Below are positions 6,755-9,143 of a stretch of DNA of 9,143 bases, one piece after another. Both the position numbers and the translations under genes were made by a program. Numbering within the stretch: the stretch's first letter is position 1; each line of letters opens with the position of its first letter. Where the stretch lies: contig FR892139.1 of assembly GCA_000433115.1 (NCBI GenBank), positions 1-9,143 on the forward strand, given 5' to 3'. The notes below the pieces were generated by a model. The model was not told the origin of the DNA and searched no databases. It saw nothing but the letters and a program-made list of their open reading frames with translations. This stretch comes from Ruminococcus sp. CAG:382 (GTDB lineage Bacteria > Bacillota > Clostridia > Oscillospirales > CAG-382).

Positions 6755-6865
6755 CGTTGCCGCAGTGCTTTTCGGGATTTTCAAGAACAAAAAACCGATA
6801 TAAAAAACAATAAAGGCTTCACCGCGTGATCCGGCGGCGTTGCCCGAAAATACTTTGAGGTCAAT

Positions 6866-8005
6866 ATGTCTTTCAAGCTACTGAAAACAGAAGGCGCCGC
6901 ACGCCGCGGCGAATTCACCACCGTACACGGCGTCATTCAGACGCCGATATTTATGAATGTCGGCACCTCCGCCGCAATAAAGGGCGGGGTCTCGACTCTC
7001 GACCTGAAAAACATCAAATGTCAGGTGGAGCTTTCCAACACATACCATCTCCATGTCCGTCCGGGCGAAGACGTCATATATAAGCTGGGCGGAATCCATA
7101 AATTCTTTAACTGGCAGAAGCCCGTTCTCACCGATTCGGGCGGATTTCAGGTGTTTTCGCTGGCAAAGCTCCGTAATATCTCGGAGGAGGGCGTACATTT
7201 CCAGTCACACATGGACGGGGCGCACGTTTTCATGTCGCCCGAGGTGTCGATGCAGATACAGTCGAAAATCGCATCCACCATTGCGATGGCGTTTGACGAA
7301 TGCCCGTCGTCGGTTGCCGACCGTTCATATATCAGGGCAAGCATCGACCGCACGACGCGCTGGCTCGGACGGTGCAAGGCGGAAATGACGCGTCTCAACT
7401 CACTGGAAGAAACGATAAACCGCGACCAGCTCCTTTTCGGCATCGGTCAGGGCGGCATTTACAAGGATATGCGTATTGAGCATATCAAGGCGGTCAACGA
7501 ATTCGACCTGCCCGGATATGCGATAGGCGGCCTTGCGGTGGGCGAGGAAGCAGACGTCATGTATGACGTTATCGAAGCGGTGGAGCCGTATATGTACAAA
7601 GACCGTCCGCGCTATCTGATGGGGGTCGGCACTCCCGTCAACATTCTGGAAGCGGTGGCAAGAGGTGTTGACTTCTTCGACTGCGTTATGCCGAGCCGAA
7701 ACGCAAGACACGGTAATCTGTTCACCTCGGTGGGCTTTATGAACCTCAACAACAACAAGTATATGCTCGATGACCGTCCCATCGACCCGAACTGCGACTG
7801 TGAGGTGTGCCGTAATTACAGCCGCGCCTATATCCGCCATCTGTTCAAGGCGCGTGAGCTGCTGGCAATGCGGCTTTGCGTGCTGCACAATCTGTATTTT
7901 TACAACAACCTCATGGAGCAGATACGTTATCATCTCGATTGCGGCGACTATATGGACTTTTACCGCAGAATGGTGCCTGTGCTGGGGAAAAGAGCGGACG
8001 ACTGA
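6866..8005 (+). CDS. tgt: tRNA-guanine transglycosylase (queuosine pathway)
   Basis: The enzyme replaces guanine 34 in GUN-anticodon tRNAs by a 7-deazaguanine base (preQ1 in most bacteria), the base-exchange step of queuosine synthesis. The 379 residues match the usual length. Key residues are present: TDSGGFQV with D90, FDECPSS with D144, GIGQGG with Q195, GGLAVGE (221-227), nucleophile D272 in DCVMPSRNARHGN, and zinc ligands C310, C312, C315 and H341 with correct spacing. The fold is a TIM barrel. The ATG at 6866 has a close TTTGAGG (GAGG 6857-6860, 5-base gap). queA and yajC, frequent neighbours elsewhere, are absent, so the partner genes must be elsewhere or the cell may salvage a base. 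That enzyme version cannot be decided here. Family assignment very sure. Confidence 0.97.
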   Translation: MSFKLLKTEGAARRGEFTTVHGVIQTPIFMNVGTSAAIKGGVSTLDLKNIKCQVELSNTYHLHVRPGEDVIYKLGGIHKFFNWQKPVLTDSGGFQVFSLAKLRNISEEGVHFQSHMDGAHVFMSPEVSMQIQSKIASTIAMAFDECPSSVADRSYIRASIDRTTRWLGRCKAEMTRLNSLEETINRDQLLFGIGQGGIYKDMRIEHIKAVNEFDLPGYAIGGLAVGEEADVMYDVIEAVEPYMYKDRPRYLMGVGTPVNILEAVARGVDFFDCVMPSRNARHGNLFTSVGFMNLNNNKYMLDDRPIDPNCDCEVCRNYSRAYIRHLFKARELLAMRLCVLHNLYFYNNLMEQIRYHLDCGDYMDFYRRMVPVLGKRADD

Positions 8006-8063
8006 GCGAAAAACAGCAGACAGCAATGAATAAGCTGCCGTATTTTTCGGCAAAGCGAAGTGA

Positions 8064-8110
8064 AAAATGCGTTATACCGTCATTCGACGGTATAACGCAT
8101 TTTGTGTTTT
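8064..8110. terminator. Bidirectional terminator between convergent tgt and lipoprotein gene
   Basis: Positions 8064-8081 pair perfectly with 8086-8103 (18 bp, centred on GTTATACCGTC/GACGGTATAAC) around an ATTC loop. On the plus strand the hairpin ends in TTTT, then GTGTTTT. On the minus strand the hairpin exits into a TTTTT run (8063-8067). It ends tgt 59 bases after its stop and the lipoprotein gene about 12 bases after its stop. Confidence 0.93.
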
Positions 8111-8114
8111 ATGC

Positions 8115-8966
8115 TCAATCGACTGATATGTACTTTTTCGCGGCGGTCTCGGATTGAATGACCCAGTCCTGCTTGTTGTAGTTGATGAGCGTCTCTTCAG
8201 CAGTTGAGCCGCGCTTCACGATATATGTGATGTCGTTCGGCAGAAACATGGGTTCGGGACCCATGTATGTGTCGGGGAGCCGCAGTGTTTTCAGCTTGCT
8301 GCCGGACGGCAGGCAGTTTCTCGGTAAAGTCTCCTGCTTTTCCGGCAGAACAAGGTTCTTCATTCCGGTGCAGCTTGAAAAGGTGTAAAGCCCGAACTCA
8401 AACTTTTCACCGAGAAAAACCACACTCTCAAGAGATGTGCAGCCGGTGAATATCCCCCATTCTCCTCCTGTGTAACACGCAGGAATTATAACACCCTTTA
8501 TGTATGTATTGAATGAAAATATATAGTTATCTTGATGACCGATTCCGGTAACAGGTTCTCCGTTGTATTCAGTGGGCAGAATTATATACGGGTCTGTTCC
8601 GTGATATCCGGAAATCGAGTAGTACCCATTGCCTTCCTCGCCATAATGAAAAAATTCGTAATCGGCAATATTTTCAACGTATTCGGAGATATCAACATCG
8701 GAATATTCCTCTTCTGAGTATTCCTCCTTTGAGGCTTCCCCCACCGAGGATTCCTCAGCACCCGACATGACACCGCTTTCTTCTCCGAATGATTCCATGC
8801 TTATTTCTTCCGCAGAAACGTCGGACACCGCTTCCGAAACCACAGAGCACGTGCCGGACATTGCGTCCGAAACCCCGCTTTCCTCTCTGCTCCCGTCACA
8901 GCCGCAAAAGACTGTCAGAACCAATGAAGAAAGTAATAAACATGATATTGCCTTGATGTGTTTCAT
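8115..8966 (-). CDS. Lipoprotein with BspA-like leucine-rich repeats
   Basis: A 283-residue exported protein. Residues 1-22 are a lipoprotein signal peptide; the probable lipobox is FCGC with Cys23 as the lipidated residue, somewhat atypical in its first two positions. Residues 25-95 are a low-complexity Ser/Glu/Val spacer without obvious fold, likely lifting the domain through the cell wall. Residues about 115-235 hold degenerate BspA-type (LRR_5) repeats: YIILPTEYNGEPVTGIG, FTGCTSLESVVFLG, FSSCTGMKNLVLPE and LKTLRLPDT. About 45 residues with no recognised motif follow. BspA-like repeats mediate protein or surface binding in other bacteria; the partner here is unknown. The ATG at 8964-8966 is preceded by GAGGAG (8976-8981) with a 9-base gap. 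The gene is convergent with tgt and transcribed alone. The function stays open, the architecture is fairly clear. Confidence 0.88.
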   Translation of the reverse strand: MKHIKAISCLLLSSLVLTVFCGCDGSREESGVSDAMSGTCSVVSEAVSDVSAEEISMESFGEESGVMSGAEESSVGEASKEEYSEEEYSDVDISEYVENIADYEFFHYGEEGNGYYSISGYHGTDPYIILPTEYNGEPVTGIGHQDNYIFSFNTYIKGVIIPACYTGGEWGIFTGCTSLESVVFLGEKFEFGLYTFSSCTGMKNLVLPEKQETLPRNCLPSGSKLKTLRLPDTYMGPEPMFLPNDITYIVKRGSTAEETLINYNKQDWVIQSETAAKKYISVD

Positions 8967-9009
8967 AAAATACTACTCCTCAGCGATGGTTTACCTTGAT
9001 TCTCAACCC

Positions 9010-9038
9010 ATATTATCGATGACGTCTATATAATACAA
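9010..9038 (-). promoter_or_regulatory. Putative promoter of the lipoprotein gene
   Basis: Read on the minus strand, TTGTAT (9038-9033) and TAATAT (9015-9010) are 17 bp apart. Transcription would start near 9003, giving a leader of about 37 bases before the ATG. The -35 is imperfect (4 of 6). The remaining stretch to the window end (9039-9143) holds no gene; it contains only a 7-bp inverted repeat (9043-9049 with 9086-9092) and two ACATGCGC copies (9099, 9136). Confidence 0.6.
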
Positions 9039-9143
9039 CGCAAAACGGCATATATTGTATGAACGTGTTGCAACTCATTGTAAACGCCGTTTGAACAAAC
9101 ATGCGCAAAAAAGTGATGAATTCGTCTTTTCCCGGACATGCGC

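Noticed and set aside
6731..6790. A terminator after mutL
   Set aside because: The hairpin at 6732-6754 contains a two-base bulge and is not followed by a T run.
9039..9143. A palindromic operator or divergent gene at the right edge
   Set aside because: Only a 7-bp inverted repeat with a 36-base gap and a short ACATGCGC duplication are visible, which chance can explain, and no coding start with a ribosome binding site is seen.

Overview
The window looks like a chromosomal segment of a Gram-positive, anaerobic member of the class Clostridia, probably an uncultured gut Oscillospiraceae/Ruminococcaceae-type bacterium. This is inferred from several features: a dockerin-bearing secreted protein, Ser/Glu-rich spacers on exported proteins, a surface anchor ending in a hydrophobic helix plus KKSR, a MutL of the endonuclease type, strong AGGAGG-type ribosome binding sites, and near-consensus sigma-A promoters with 17-bp spacers. 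The exact taxon cannot be fixed from this sequence.

Layout from left to right. Positions 2-574 hold the 3' end of a secreted protein: an SH3b-like module, a linker domain and a C-terminal type I dockerin. An intergenic stretch of about 550 bases follows. It carries a near-perfect direct repeat, a hairpin that probably ends the dockerin transcript, a promoter (773-801), a complete tandem glycine riboswitch with its leader-linker kink-turn (823-996) and an intrinsic terminator (1078-1105). This leader controls an AGCS-family sodium:alanine/glycine symporter (1126-2652), which has its own terminator. Next comes a separately transcribed surface protein with two discoidin-like domains and a membrane anchor (2814-4463), between its own promoter and terminator. 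Then follow mutL (4632-6677, TTG start, own promoter) and tgt, the tRNA-guanine transglycosylase gene (6866-8005). A convergent minus-strand gene for a lipoprotein with BspA-like leucine-rich repeats (8115-8966) closes the window. It faces tgt across an 18-bp hairpin that can terminate both strands.

Most genes are single transcription units with visible promoters and terminators. Only mutL and tgt might be co-transcribed. Three of the six genes encode exported surface or secreted proteins, and the other three are a nutrient transporter and two housekeeping enzymes. The clearest regulatory circuit is the glycine riboswitch. The P1 strand of its second aptamer is complementary both to its own P1 partner and to the foot of the terminator, which predicts that glycine shuts transporter expression off. 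I found no CRISPR array, no mobile element, no tRNA or rRNA gene, and no convincing undescribed multi-gene system.
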